Below are positions 53,371 through 64,000 of a DNA stretch of 64,000 nt, piece by piece. The notes under the pieces were generated by a model. It ran no database searches, had not been told where the DNA came from, and saw nothing but the letters and a program-made list of their open reading frames with translations. The stretch spans positions 1 to 64,000 of the forward strand of contig BSDZ01000030.1 in assembly GCA_030268105.1 (NCBI GenBank). Reading direction: 5' to 3'. Origin of the DNA: Volvox africanus. Taxonomy: Eukaryota > Chlorophyta > Chlorophyceae > Chlamydomonadales > Volvocaceae. Position 1 is the first letter of the stretch, and every line of letters begins with the position of its first letter. Made by a program: the position numbers and the translations under genes.

Positions 53371-56300
53371 TCACCCTTGGTGACCCGGGTGCGGCAGCGG
53401 CGGCAGAGCCGGACCTTGTTGCTCCTGTTGCTGCAGATTGTAGTGGCAGTGACGCTGTTGGAGGTGGTAATGGTGGTGGTAGTGGTGATGGCGATAGTGC
53501 AGCTGCGCTGGCCCGGGTATGGCTGTTGTCGTCATCGACGTGGGGTTTTCCCCTGGCGATTCCCAAAGCCGAGAAGGCACCTGTTGAGTTCCCCGCAGCG
53601 TCGTCTCCCAAAGCTGCTGCTGTTGCTGCTGTTGCTGCGCCGCCGCCCCTGCTGCTGCTGACAGCTGTGGAGCCGCAGCCTCCAACGCCGCCCTTATTTG
53701 TGTGGCCAGCTGCTCGAGCTCCGCCAGCGCCTGTCGTGGTGTCAGCTCCCCGGCGGCGGGATGGCCTGGAGGGGCCGCCAGTGGCGCCGCGTCCAGCACC
53801 ATCCGTACAAAGGCGCCGATGGCCACGTCGCGTTCACGAGCCTGCGCGATGCCTGGGGAGGGAGGGACAGGGAGGGAGGGAAAGGGAGGGAGGGAGGGAG
53901 GAGGTCGAATAAAACGAATACGGAATGCTGGTACTGAAGAAACGAGGACTAACCGTTAAGGTCGGATGATGGCCGACGTCGTCCAAAGTCAGGAAAGTGT
54001 GATGGTGTGATGTAAACCGGTAGTCGCCAAGGCCGCAAATAAAAGCAGTAAAAAGAAGAAGAGAAACCTTAATTATATATACTATCGGCCTTATTGCTGG
54101 CGGCGAAGTGAAGGCCGTGTTAAATCCGAGGCGAAGCTGACCTCACCGCTGGCGCTGGCGCTGTCATGCGAGCGCTCCTCCCAACCCACCTACAAAGAGA
54201 ACCTACACGCGCCTGAACCCAACCAACCCATCCACCCAACCCGGCCAGCTCGAAGTGCGTACCAACCGAACCAAGCGCGGTTCCGCGCGAACCCACTCAC
54301 CTTTAGGGGGGGGGGAGGATAGCGGCGGCGGAAGCAGCCGACAAGGGCAAGGACGTACACATGCGAGAGGGAGAAGAAGAGTGAGCGCAAACGAATAGAA
54401 GGCGAGAGAGGACAGGTCCAACGCAGTTAAAGCAAGGCTAAGGAACCGTGCACCCCAGGAAAACTGTGACGCTGAGTTTTGCAAAAAAAAAAGAAACCGA
54501 TGAAGAAGTAAAGGTATAGCCAGGAAGTAATGAAGAAGTAAATATAGAAGGATGGGAGGACTTGTATGTCGGGGAACGACAGGAAGACGGTCGAAGAGTA
54601 CGGCATGGGCATGCGGGAGGGAGGGAGGGACCGGCAAGCAATACACATCGGTGACAAGGGATTGCAGACAGAGAGACAGACAGACAGACGGGAACAGACC
54701 GACAGACGGGAAAAGACAGGCAGACGGACGGACGGACAACCAGGGTGAGGAGGATGACAGAAAGATGATGACAAAAGAGGTAAAACAGCGATGAGGAGAG
54801 CGCAGCTGTGTCTGTGCGATGGGACAAACTGTCGGTACTCACTGAGGGTCAGTTCAATGGGTCCGGCAGGGCAGTGAGCCTGCCGCAACGCAGGATCGGC
54901 ACACGTCGCCGTCAGTCGGGCAGCTGCTCCCAGGTCTGCTCCAGGACTCCCCACTGCCGGTCGGAGCACAAGACCCTCCGTGTCCAACGCGAAAGGCAGC
55001 AAGTCTGATTCGCTGTCCTCCCGCACCAGCGGGCATAACCCCGGCTCGGCGTCAGCATCGCCGTACGGACCGTACATGTCGTACTGCGCAGCTTCTTCCA
55101 CTGGCATGATGCCAAGTTGCGGCGCAAGGTCTCCGCCGCCGTCAGCAGCTTCACCGCTGTCGCCGTTACAAAAGGCGCCATCTCCTCCAGCGGTGGATCT
55201 AGCGACGGCGTCGTCGCCGCTGCGGTCAGCGGCCACGCCACCGCCACTGCCGGTGGCGTCCCTCCGCACCGCTGTCTTGCCGTCATCTGGTCTCGCCGCC
55301 ACCTTATCCTTACGCGGAGCAACGTCAGCTGCGTTGCAGCCCCTGCCGCTAGCGCAGCCGCCACCACCCGCCTCCGCTGCAGCGGTGGCAGCCTTAGCCG
55401 TTCCCGCCGTCGGTACTATCCTGCGCTGCTGATGGTGCTGATGGTGCTGGTGGAGGTGCGATGGCGGTGAGCTTCCGGGCACAGCTGAGCTGGGACTCAG
55501 ACTGAATATGGCGGAGGTAGAGGATGAGGAGGGGTTTCGGCAGCGCGGAGGCACCCGGCGGCTGTGATCAGAGGAGTCGGGGCGGGCATGGTGCGCCCCT
55601 GGAGTGGAGGCGTTGGAGTACGATGACTCCAGAAGGTCGTGCAGCGGCGAGAGGCTGGGCATCAGTGGGCCTGTCACATCGGGAGAGCAACGGGAGGGCC
55701 GGTTTCGGAGCCAACAGTCCCCGCCAGGTTCCCTTAAAACAACTCACGGACGTCGTTGCCAAATGTAGGAGATATATGTGATGAAGCATACATATGTAAG
55801 TATGGACATGCAGCATTATGTATACTAAAAAAATATTGTTAATATGAGCATTGTCATTATAACATACAAGCTATAGCACACACATACACACATACACGCA
55901 CTGATATGACCATTGTATATCGGAAGGGAAAATAGTGATGCGGTGGCGGCAGAGGACTGCTGAGCCTGACCCCTCCCCTCCCCCTTCTTGCGGCCCCCTC
56001 CCCTCCCCTTGTTGAAGGGACCCCCCCCGCCGGGTCGTACCCGCTGCTCCGGCGCTGGCCAGGGAAGGATCCAGGGAGCCGCTGCGCGAGCTCCAGGAGG
56101 GGCGCCGGATGGTGGCTAAGTACGTGATGTCCCGGCCGCTGACGCCCCGAGGCCCCTCCCTGGAGGGTGCGCCGCCAGCGTGAGCGCCGAAGTACCCGAG
56201 AGGGACCAGAGCCTGGAGAGTGGGGGAAGGCGAGGGGGGCCCGGGTTCAGACGCCGTAACGACGCTGATGATGCTTCGGGGCCGGGAACGATAAGGGATG

Positions 56301-59300
56301 GTGTACGACAAGGAACACGTTTTTATGTGTGTATAGTTTGTCGTAACAGGCTTGGCAAACTTGGCGTTACCCACACGATTTTGCAATTTTTATTTTACGT
56401 TGCTGTCACTGCAAGGGGCCAACTGTTGCTGTTGCTGTTGCTGGCCGCGTGGCTGCTGCCCCAGCTTCTCGACCCTCAGCCGTCGCTGATGAGGATGCGC
56501 ATGATGTTATTAATAACCTTGTTGACATTAATAATCAGATGGGCAAAACACCTGTCACGTGGCGCGTGCGTGAGGAAGGCGCGGCAAAGTTCCTTGCAGC
56601 ACTTACCTGGTGCAGGGACGCTAGCGACATCGACTGTACGGACGGGGTGAAGGCGAAGGGAAGCTGGGGACTGCCGTACGGTGGAAGCGACCCGACGGGT
56701 ACGGGAAGCGGGCGGCCGCACGGTGGACTGCTGCCGGGGACTCCGTTGTACGGCAGGGAGGCGTCACGGGAGTGATAGTACGGATAGTGGTTCAGTTGGT
56801 GGTTGCTTGGCGGACGTAGTACGGCCAGCGCCTGGCTGCCTGCAGAGGCGCTGGCGTTGCTAGGAGCGGCGGCAGCGGCGGCGGCAGCTTTGCTAGCAGG
56901 TGAAAGCGCAACGGCGGCGGAATTCGTCGCTGTTTCTGACGCCACCGCCGCCGTCCCGCACAGCACTGCCGCGACCTGGACAGCCGACGCATCTCCCACA
57001 CTGCCGCTGCCGCCGCCGCTGGGGCTGGCAGCGGCACCCGCAACGCAGTTCCTAGGCGTATCCGCGCTGATGCTATTGCTTATGACTGTGGCTGCTGCTG
57101 CCTCGCCGGTCTCTGAATACGTGGACGATTCGGCGGCCACAGCGATGCCGCCACCGACACTGCCAAGTGCGCTGCCGCTGGTGCCTGGCTTTAACGCACC
57201 CAAAGCCAACCCTAACATGCCGCGTGGTGCCGCCGGAGCGCTCCCTGGAGCCATTCTGTGATGCGAAGCGGCGGCGGCGGCAGCAGCTGCGGCAGCGGCC
57301 GCAGCGACTGTGCCGGCGGGCTCGGTAGAGCCGTCCTGGATGCCTAGAAGCCCCGCTGCCGCAGCGGCGGCGACAGCGGAGGCTGCCGTGCGTGATGATG
57401 CAGCGGCCGCGGCGACTGCGGGGTGAACTTCAAAACCGCCGTACACAGCTGGAGCGCGGAGGTCGGCGACGGAGCGAGTACGGGATGACGAACGTCTGCA
57501 CAGCAATACGAAGCAATACAGAGCAGTACAGACAATTTCCGTCTGTGTCATTAAATCTTAGCCGGCGCATCACTATGTGCATCACTTTTGTTGCGGCTAA
57601 GCATAAAAATGCTACCATAACTGTTCTGTACGGCGTGGATGCCTGTTATACCGTACGCCGTACAGACAACATAGAGGCGTACGGCTTGAGAGGCACCTCG
57701 CCCAGAGGGGCCCCGGACGTTCGCATCTAGCGCTTACGTTGGAATTGCCAGCGGGGCGCTCGTCGTCCGGCTCGCGGCTCCGGAGCCCATACCGCCCAGC
57801 TCCATTGGCCCAGCTAGCATCACTGAACCTGTCGCCACAGCCACCGTGACGGAGTGGTCAGCGCCATCACCGGTCTGCTCTGCAACACCTTCATCGTTCC
57901 CGCCGCCATCCGCAACGGCTATTGCGCATTGCTCACCCGCACTGTTAGTGGTGACGGCTGCTGCTGCTGCGGGAGCAGCAGCAGTTTCAAGTATGGCTGT
58001 GGCATCAGCGGCTGCGACGCCGGTCCTGGCTCCGGAACCTTTCATCGCCGCTGGCGGCGCACCCTGAGGCGGCGGCTGTGTCCGTGCCTCCGCCTCCGCC
58101 ATCCCGCCTGCCATGACGTTGACGGCGTCGCGCACGGCTGCCGCAGCTAAATGCATGCATGATGCGGCGGCGAACGCCGACGTCGGCGCGGCAGTCACAC
58201 CAGAAAATAAACGCACCGTTCCCGCCGAGGATGACGGCGCTGCCGCTGCTGCGACGGCTCCACTGCCGCCGCCAGCTCGGCCACCGCCGGACGGGTGCCC
58301 TGGCGGACGCGGCGGCGTAGAGCTGAGTTGGCAATTGACCGCGCTGCTGCCACTTGGCTGGTTCGATGGAACAGCGGGATGTACCCACATTTGCTGGGAC
58401 TGGTGGTGGTGGTGGTGGTGGTGGTACGACGGCGGTCGATGGTGATGACTGTAGCTGCCGACAGTCGCCGCTGGGGGAGCTAAGCTACTGCCGCCAGGGC
58501 ATCCCGCCGCCTCATGGCATCCGCCACTCACTGGGGACGGCAGCGGCGGCGTTGACGGAGTGCTACCGTACCCTGTGTGTATGGCATAAGGGAATTAAAA
58601 AGGGACGGGGTTAAAGCATAACTCCGTTTGTGCACAATATATTGTTCGGCTGTTCCGCTAAGCTGTATCTTCTTGCTTCGTCCGTTCGGCCCTGGCCCTG
58701 GCGCCACCGCCTCCGGTTTCCTCCACCCCAGAGCCCCCCTCTCACGATTGCAAAACAGGGCGGAGAGCTCTTCGCCTCGCCGGCTCCCCCCTCTTGCACA
58801 CAACCCCACTACAGCAGCTTCAGGCGCCACTCGTAGTGCACTTTGCTCTTCACTTCTTGTCCATTGAGCGACCACCACAGAGAAGAATTGCCCGGATATG
58901 TACACACACATACACACGCACGCACCAGAACTTGACCGCCTAGAAGCCCACGTCCCGCCCCCGCCCTGGCCGAGGGGGCTGCCCAGAGGCGGCGGCAGCG
59001 AAAACGACACCTTCATTTCTTTGCTGCTCCAGCTCTGCCGTATAATGGTGCGTGGCGGCGGCGCCGCTGCCGCCGCTGCTGCGCCTGGAACGCCCGCCGC
59101 CCCGGCGCCAATGCTGCCCGATGAAGGCGCGTTCCGCATCGTGACACCGTCTGCGAAAACCCAGGAAAGGAATATACTTATCGTACAAACGTACGAAGAC
59201 TCCACGCCGTATAAAAATTCATAGTAAGGATGTGTAGATGTGCTACCAGTTAACACACACATACACACACACATATGCCGACACGCCTCCCCCCTGCGCC

Positions 59301-62300
59301 CGCGCCCAGGTCAGCAGGAAGGACCCTACCGGGCCACATGGCTCACCTGCCGGCGGACTGCGGCCCTGTACAGCAGTGCCGTACAAACTCGCGCTCATAG
59401 CCGGGCGCATGTGCCTGCGACAGGGGCACGGACACACACACATACTCAAACTTACAGAGCCAAGGGAGGTCAAAAAAGGGGTGCACTGCCGCCCCAGCCG
59501 CCGCTGGCCCCCTCACCGCTCACCGCAAAATGCGTCCACCCCCACCGTTCCGGGCGCTGTGAGCTGTTTGCCCTCCAGGTTACTGGAGGTACTTACTGGA
59601 GGTACCCTCCACGGTACTGGCGCACCTACAGACTAACGAATCCCCCCCAACGGAAGAAAACCATCACCGACGAGATACGGCAGAGGAGAGGGAGAGGGAG
59701 AGAGAGTGAGAGGCAGAGAGAGGGAGAGAGGGAGAGAGGGAGAGAGGGAGAGAAGGAGAGAGGGAGAGAGGGAGAGAGGGAGAGAGGGAGAGAGGGAGAG
59801 AGGGAGGGGAAAGCACCAGCAGCTGTACAACTCATAATCACTTCCGTCTCGTCCCCAAATGAGGCCTGTGTGTATGGACTACCACTCCATCAGCCAATAA
59901 CCATGATACCCACCTGCCCGACAGCATCACAGCGGCTGCGGGGGCGCTGCTGCCTGGTGCCGCATAACCACCCGGGCTCGGCATGCCCGCCAGGGCCACG
60001 GACGCCGTCGCGCTGCCGCCGCCGGGACCCAAATAATTTTCGTTTAGAGTGTAAGGCATCGCCATGGGCGCCGTGCTATGCTCCAGAACCAGGGCTGCCG
60101 CTGCCGTGTTGTACTGCACCGTGACACGGAAGCGCCCCCCAGCGGTGTCGACGGGCGCGAAGGCGAAGTTCTGCAGCCGTGTGCCGGGATGATTAGCTGC
60201 TCCCCCGCCCGCGCTGCTGATAGCCTAATGAGGCAATCAGATAAGTAGCGGAGCACCGCCGGGAGTGGCACCGCCGGGACAGCACAAAAGGATTTAAGAC
60301 AGCGACAAATTGAATAGATCTCTCCATACATAGTTAGCTAGGCATTAATAATTGGACAAATGGATGGATAGATAGATAGATTGATAGATAGATAGACACA
60401 AGGATAGATATCAGCACATTTATAAATTATTACAAATTTCATCTTAATAATCAAAATGGCCCTCCCAGCTATTGCCCTGAGCGGCGTCACAACCGCTCCA
60501 ATGTCCCCACTGCCAGTGACCTGGAGGAGCATCACGCAGCCAGTGTGTGCTGCTGCGGTTAAAGCCAGTGTCGTACGTGCACACCTATTATACCCTTTTC
60601 GGACGCATTGCATACGCCCGGGTGACCCGCCGCGAGCTGCCGTACCTGATGCTGCAACGTACGGTGGATCCTGTACTGCAATTGAAACGGGATTGGCTCT
60701 CCAACATAGCGCTGCTAAGGTCATTCATCATATTTGCCCCGGGAAGGGGAGACGGGAGGGAATGGTGTAGGTAGGTGGCGGTCATGGTGGTGGAGGAGGA
60801 GAGGGGGGGCACAGGAAAGGCAGAACGGAGGGGACGGTTAAGGAGGGCTGATACTGGAGGAACGAGGACTAACCACCATGAAGGTCGGATGATGGCTGAC
60901 GTCGTCCAAAGTTGGGTGCAGTTGGGGGGGAGATGAGAATGGGTTACGAATCCAGAGAATGGAGGTTGCAGGTCCCGGGCAGGAAGTGTAGGAGAGAGAC
61001 GGGGAAATCAAACCGTGCCGAGGTGGCCAATCTGCAATGTAGTGTTTTCCCGACCCTCCCGGCTTCTTCCAAAACAACATTGATCTCCGTCGCCTATCAC
61101 ATAACAAGCCCTCCCCTCCCCTCCCCTCTCCACCCCTCTTCACCCCCTTCACCTTGGCCGCACGAAACAGCTTGTACGCGGGTAGCACCCGGGTGTAGCT
61201 GTACAGGGATCTAACTAGGATGGTCTGCGGCCAGGAGGACCCACCACCAGCGGGCAGATCAACCCGCAGAAGGACAGGTAAGTGGCCGGGTTGAGGATCG
61301 AAATTTCAACACTCCAGTACAAGTAAGTCGCAGCAGCGAGGGCTCAGCCGCCATGCTCCTCTGTTTGCCTCTCGATGTCATCTACTTAACCGATCCAGTG
61401 TACGACAAACAGCATGATGTGCAACATGGTACAGGGCACGGCCTGTATCATCATGTATTAGCCTTATTAACCATCTCTCCTTCTAATAAAACCTCCCTCC
61501 CTCCTTCCCTCCTTTGGAGAACGTCCGAGGGCTCTCACCAGCCGCTTGTACACAGACACCTCATCCAGGTACGTCCTCGTGCCGCTGCTGCTGCTTCCGC
61601 CGCAGGCCCCACCTCCCGCGCCCGCCATGCTACTGCTACTCCCCGAGGGAGGGCTGCGCTCGTACTGCAAGGTCCATCGCTCCAGGGGGGTCAACATCAG
61701 GTCGCCTGCGCGCATGCCGGGTTAGCACAAGGTTGCGCGGCAGCAGAGGGAGGGGCAACAGCACCAACCCGACATCTGATGAACCCCAAGGAGATATCGG
61801 AATGGGCGGGGAAGGGTGGCGGGGAAGGGAAGGGTACAAGCTGATACCACCCGGCAGAGGGTGAGGGGCAATAGCCGCGAAGTGCCCGCCAATCTGAGCG
61901 TGTGTTTGTATTCGTGCACTTACAACGTGTGCGGGCGCGTGTGTGCGTGTGTGTGTGTGTGTGTATGACGTAAGCAAGCCACCCGCACAGGAGGGGCACA
62001 GGGCCAGACGCCGGAAACAAATGTGTAATGCTAATATGCTCAAGGTCTAGATTTAAAGTGGTTAACAAGGATAGTTATGCATAAAGAAGAATTCAGTTAA
62101 AATATTGCCCAGCAACACAATATTGGGTGTTTTGACTAGAGCGGGTCAAATCCGACATGAGGGTGGTGATTTTGGTAGTTTTAAAGGATTTAGTGGGGGA
62201 TTTACGCGCATAATTAGTATTAGACGATATGGTTTTTTGCTTAAACCTTTTTTGCCTCCGACCGGCAAGCAAACCAGCCTTGCCTTCCTCCAACGACACA

Positions 62301-63814
62301 GTCGCTGATACGTCCCCAACTACACTGCTTGCCCTGCTGTTGCTGCTGCTGCTGCCGAGCAATATGCCTCCAAACTGCCCAGGGCTCGCTCCGGGCGTTA
62401 GCTCCTGAACCCTAACCCAGATCCCAGTCCCATGCAGTTTTTAAGGATGCAGATCAGCCCAAGGAATAATCGCCCTCTATTAATCCGTCCATCCGGCCTA
62501 TGCCCATGTGCTTACGGACCCCCTCACCCTCACCCGGCAGGGCAGCAACTCTCGCACCGTCCACGCTACTGCCGCCGCCGACAGCTGCCAATCTGCCGCT
62601 TCCAGCAGTAGTCCCCGACGCGGCTGCTGCTGCTGCCGCAGCCGCGATTCTGCCAGGCGCCATCTGGATCTGGCAGAACAGGTAGAGGGCAGCCAAGCCA
62701 GATTCGGATTCAGAATCCGAGAATCCATTTCAATTTCGAACTATTTCACTTAGCGCAAAGTAACGGTGTGTTTTGCTCGTCTTGTGCCCCAATAGCCGAC
62801 GGAATCAGGAGCGCACAGACCTACCAGGGTACGGACAATACTGCCTAGAGAATTTGATAAAATCACTAACCTACCCTCCACCATTGGGAGGGTGGGAGGG
62901 AGTGGCGATAGCCACTGGTGCAGCCCGGTTGTGCAGTTGAGGAGCAAATTACAGGAGTTGCAAGAAATAACAGAGCCGGGGAGCACACATGACATGCTTC
63001 CCCGGAGAAGTGCGATACTCCAGGTAAATGATTTCCTTTCTAACCCCTTTCCGGATGCTAATGATAATAGTCTGTCCACTTTTCTGGGGCTGAGGCGAAA
63101 CGGTGGAATTCCGTTGACGTTCCATGGTGCACTTGCTGCCAATAGTGCCGCGATCACTGCTATATGAATGTGGCCACCGCTGCAAAACCCATGACCTCGA
63201 TATGGTGCCAGCATGCACTTGGACATGGTCCGGGGGTTCATAGCAGGGGCACGCGATTTTTGCTGGGAAGAGGAGCATGTACCGTGTGGCCCCGTGTGGA
63301 CCATATCCACAGCGGGCTCCCATAGGTGTGAAAAGTACAGGCCGGGGTGCCTGTACGCCTTCACCTGACCAATTATGTAGTCTAATTTACAATCTACATG
63401 ATAAAGAAGCGCTGGTGGGACAGAAGGTCTTCCACACCTCGATAACTAATGGCGACGAGAGGTCCTTGCGCCATAGCTCCACCTCTTTGCCAACGCCATC
63501 TGCTTCTTCCAATTCCAACAGAAACTGTGGGCCAAAAGGACACGGCTTTTGTCATTAAGTGCTTGCGACCTGGACCTATTCCACGTTGGAAAGCGCATGA
63601 GATGTATAACCGTTCCAACCTCCAAGCTAAGATGTTGACATAACGTGCAATGTTTACAAGATTCGCTTACCCAACGTCCCGCTCGCTTATCGCGGGCCGA
63701 GCGCGGCTGCTGTTGGACAGGGCCCGTGGGAAGAATTCGCGAGCCGAGAATGACTTGGCCGCACTTTACAAATGCTTCACCGATATAATGCTCTATCGTG
63801 AGGCGGTCCGCCAT
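53371..63814 (-). CDS. ATG13: ATG13, regulatory subunit of the ATG1 autophagy kinase complex (14 exons)
   Basis: ATG13 bridges the ATG1 kinase to its partners at the phagophore and is a TOR target. Exons: 63,814-63,671; 63,524-63,438; 62,669-62,534; 61,705-61,539; 61,224-61,153; 60,714-60,646; 60,224-59,914; 59,414-59,347; 59,150-58,926; 58,572-57,738; 57,495-56,607; 56,212-56,041; 55,670-54,843; 53,852-53,371. All junction phases agree, giving 1,494 residues. The HORMA domain is about residues 1-290: helix RLTIEHYIGEAFVKCGQVIL, then W-FLLELEE and KEVELWRKDLSSPLVIE, then PLERWTLQYE, LVRSLYSYTRVLPAYKLFR and FAFAPVDTAGGRFRVTVQY. These match, in order, segments I recall from plant ATG13. The rest is mostly disordered (Ala runs, His7, Gln8). 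It has short plant-like islands: LLPFALD near 1,282 and QALAELEQLATQIRAALEA near 1,375-1,393. At this length it is more than twice the roughly 600 residues of plant ATG13. Alternative donors for exon 3 (62,528 or 62,516) keep the frame. The last exon may instead splice at GG/GTGACG near the stop. No TGTAA signal was found nearby. The family is well supported; single exon edges are inferred. Confidence 0.86.
53856..53903. repeat. GGGA-rich purine tract at the ATG13 exon 14 acceptor
   Basis: This is a purine run on the plus strand. Read on the coding (minus) strand it is a CCCT-type pyrimidine tract directly before the CCCCAG acceptor of the last ATG13 exon. It therefore doubles as the splice-acceptor tract and as a simple repeat. 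Confidence 0.8.
53927..53989. repeat. Dispersed ~63-bp repeat, copy 1 (ATG13 intron 13)
   Basis: It starts GCTGGTACTGAAGAAACGAG and ends GACGTCGTCCAAAGT. A second copy in the same orientation lies at 60,847-60,912, with a few substitutions and a 3-bp length difference. It may be a short interspersed element or the end of a larger one. No terminal repeats or target duplications could be defined. Confidence 0.8.
54665..54737. repeat. CAGA/CGGA microsatellite in ATG13 intron 13
   Basis: Imperfect tetranucleotide runs (CAGACAGACAGACGGG and similar) end in GGACGGACGGAC. They are intronic on the ATG13 strand, and no function is apparent. Confidence 0.85.
55877..55900. repeat. CA-rich microsatellite in ATG13 intron 12
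   Basis: A short ACACAC/ATACAC run lies inside the intron between ATG13 exons 12 and 13. It is a simple repeat only. Confidence 0.7.
59683..59810. repeat. GAGAGGGA minisatellite in ATG13 intron 7
   Basis: About 125 bp of near-pure purine made of GAGAGGGA-type octamers with minor changes. On the ATG13 strand it is a CTCTCCCT pyrimidine tract in the middle of intron 7. Long open frames here (runs of Ser/Pro/Leu or Glu/Arg/Gly) are products of the repeat. Confidence 0.9.
60362..60410. repeat. GATA microsatellite in ATG13 intron 6
   Basis: An imperfect GATA run, interrupted by TTGATA and CACAAG, lies between ATG13 exons 6 and 7. Confidence 0.85.
60847..60912. repeat. Dispersed ~63-bp repeat, copy 2 (ATG13 intron 5)
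   Basis: This is the second copy of the element at 53,927-53,989. The shared core AAGGTCGGATGATGG is followed by GACGTCGTCCAAAGT. It carries ACCACCATG where copy 1 has ACCGTT. Both copies sit in introns of the same gene in the same orientation. Confidence 0.8.
61926..61965. repeat. GT microsatellite in ATG13 intron 3
   Basis: A GTGTGCGGGCGCGTGTGTGC stretch is followed by a pure GT run. It is intronic, between ATG13 exons 3 and 4. Confidence 0.85.
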
Positions 63815-64000
63815 GATGATGGCGGCCGCCTCGTCAGGGTTTGAGAGGGCAACCCTACTGCGTCGACGTGGTTAGAAGCGGGTCACTTTAGAAGTGAATT
63901 TTAAAACATCGACAATTACTTTACATGTCTTAAGAAGTAGGCAGAAAGGTGAGGCTCAGGCGACTTATGAAACTGACATGCTGACCAATTTTAGGACGCC
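63815..64000 (-). other. 5' flank of ATG13 (probable leader and promoter)
   Basis: The ATG13 start codon at 63,814 sits in CATCATGGCGG on the minus strand. The remaining 186 bp to the window end should hold the 5' untranslated region and part of the promoter. I could not assign a TATA box or transcription start. Confidence 0.35.

Noticed and set aside
53214..53912. Plus-strand open frame of 232 codons
   Set aside because: It lies antisense to the last ATG13 exon and is rich in Ala/Pro/Val from the complementary GC-rich codons. The minus strand has splice sites and conserved motifs.
56803..57261. Plus-strand Ala-rich open frame
   Set aside because: It is the mirror of the poly-Ala part of ATG13 exon 11. 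GCN/GGC-rich repeats keep both strands open.
59585..59630. Alternative short exon on the minus strand between ATG13 exons 7 and 8
   Set aside because: It has usable splice sites (GTAG acceptor, GTAAGT donor) but its exit phase does not fit exon 8 as modelled. Joining exon 7 directly to exon 8 is in phase.
59240..60124. Plus-strand frame of 294 codons
   Set aside because: It runs through the GAGAGGGA minisatellite and antisense to ATG13 exons 7 and 8, with no family resemblance.
60547..60774. Plus-strand frame that reads plausibly (LPYLMLQRTVDPVLQLKRDW)
   Set aside because: The minus strand of the same bases gives ATG13 exon 6 (PFQLQYRIHRTLQHQ) with matching splice phases on both sides, which explains the open frame.
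62105..62362. Possible extra ATG13 exon on the minus strand (LGSSSSNSRASSVVGD)
   Set aside because: Exons 3 and 4 already join in phase without it, and the HORMA alignment has no need for it. It could still be a minor alternative exon.

Overview
The window looks like nuclear DNA of a green alga of the Chlamydomonas/Volvox (volvocine) type. The reasons are GC-rich coding sequence with Ala, Gly, Ser and Pro tracts, many introns of about 150-990 bp with GTGAGT/GTAAGT-like donors and pyrimidine-rich acceptors, an ATG13 gene that resembles the plant form, and a secreted C-type-lectin-like protein ending in a GCC2/GCC3-like Cys module. Genus and species cannot be fixed from the sequence alone.

Layout. 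(1) Positions 1 to about 47,751 are one uninterrupted tandem satellite. About 76 head-to-tail copies of a 615-627 bp unit are present, 77 if the partial ends are counted. The array starts outside the window. It has two unit length classes that differ by an 11-bp indel, a stretch of alternating long/short dimers at about 28-38 kb, longer duplicated blocks, and mosaic sequence variants. Each unit carries four CACGTG palindromes. I see no gene in it: every open frame is broken by the 11-bp length difference between units. A decayed unit marks the right edge (47,752 to about 47,815). (2) 47.8-49.1 kb is unique spacer with a 2 x 68 bp tandem duplication. (3) 49,092-50,805 (minus) is a three-exon gene for a secreted C-type-lectin-like protein of 378 residues. 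(4) 50.8-53.4 kb is mostly spacer with one unrecognised, frame-disrupted coding-like remnant. (5) 53,371-63,814 (minus) is a 14-exon gene for ATG13, the regulatory subunit of the ATG1 autophagy kinase complex. The model gives 1,494 residues: an N-terminal HORMA domain followed by a very long low-complexity region.

The two genes lie on the same strand (ATG13 upstream, lectin-like downstream, satellite beyond) and have no evident functional link. The exon models rest on splice-site quality, phase agreement at every junction and recalled family motifs. I ran no database search.
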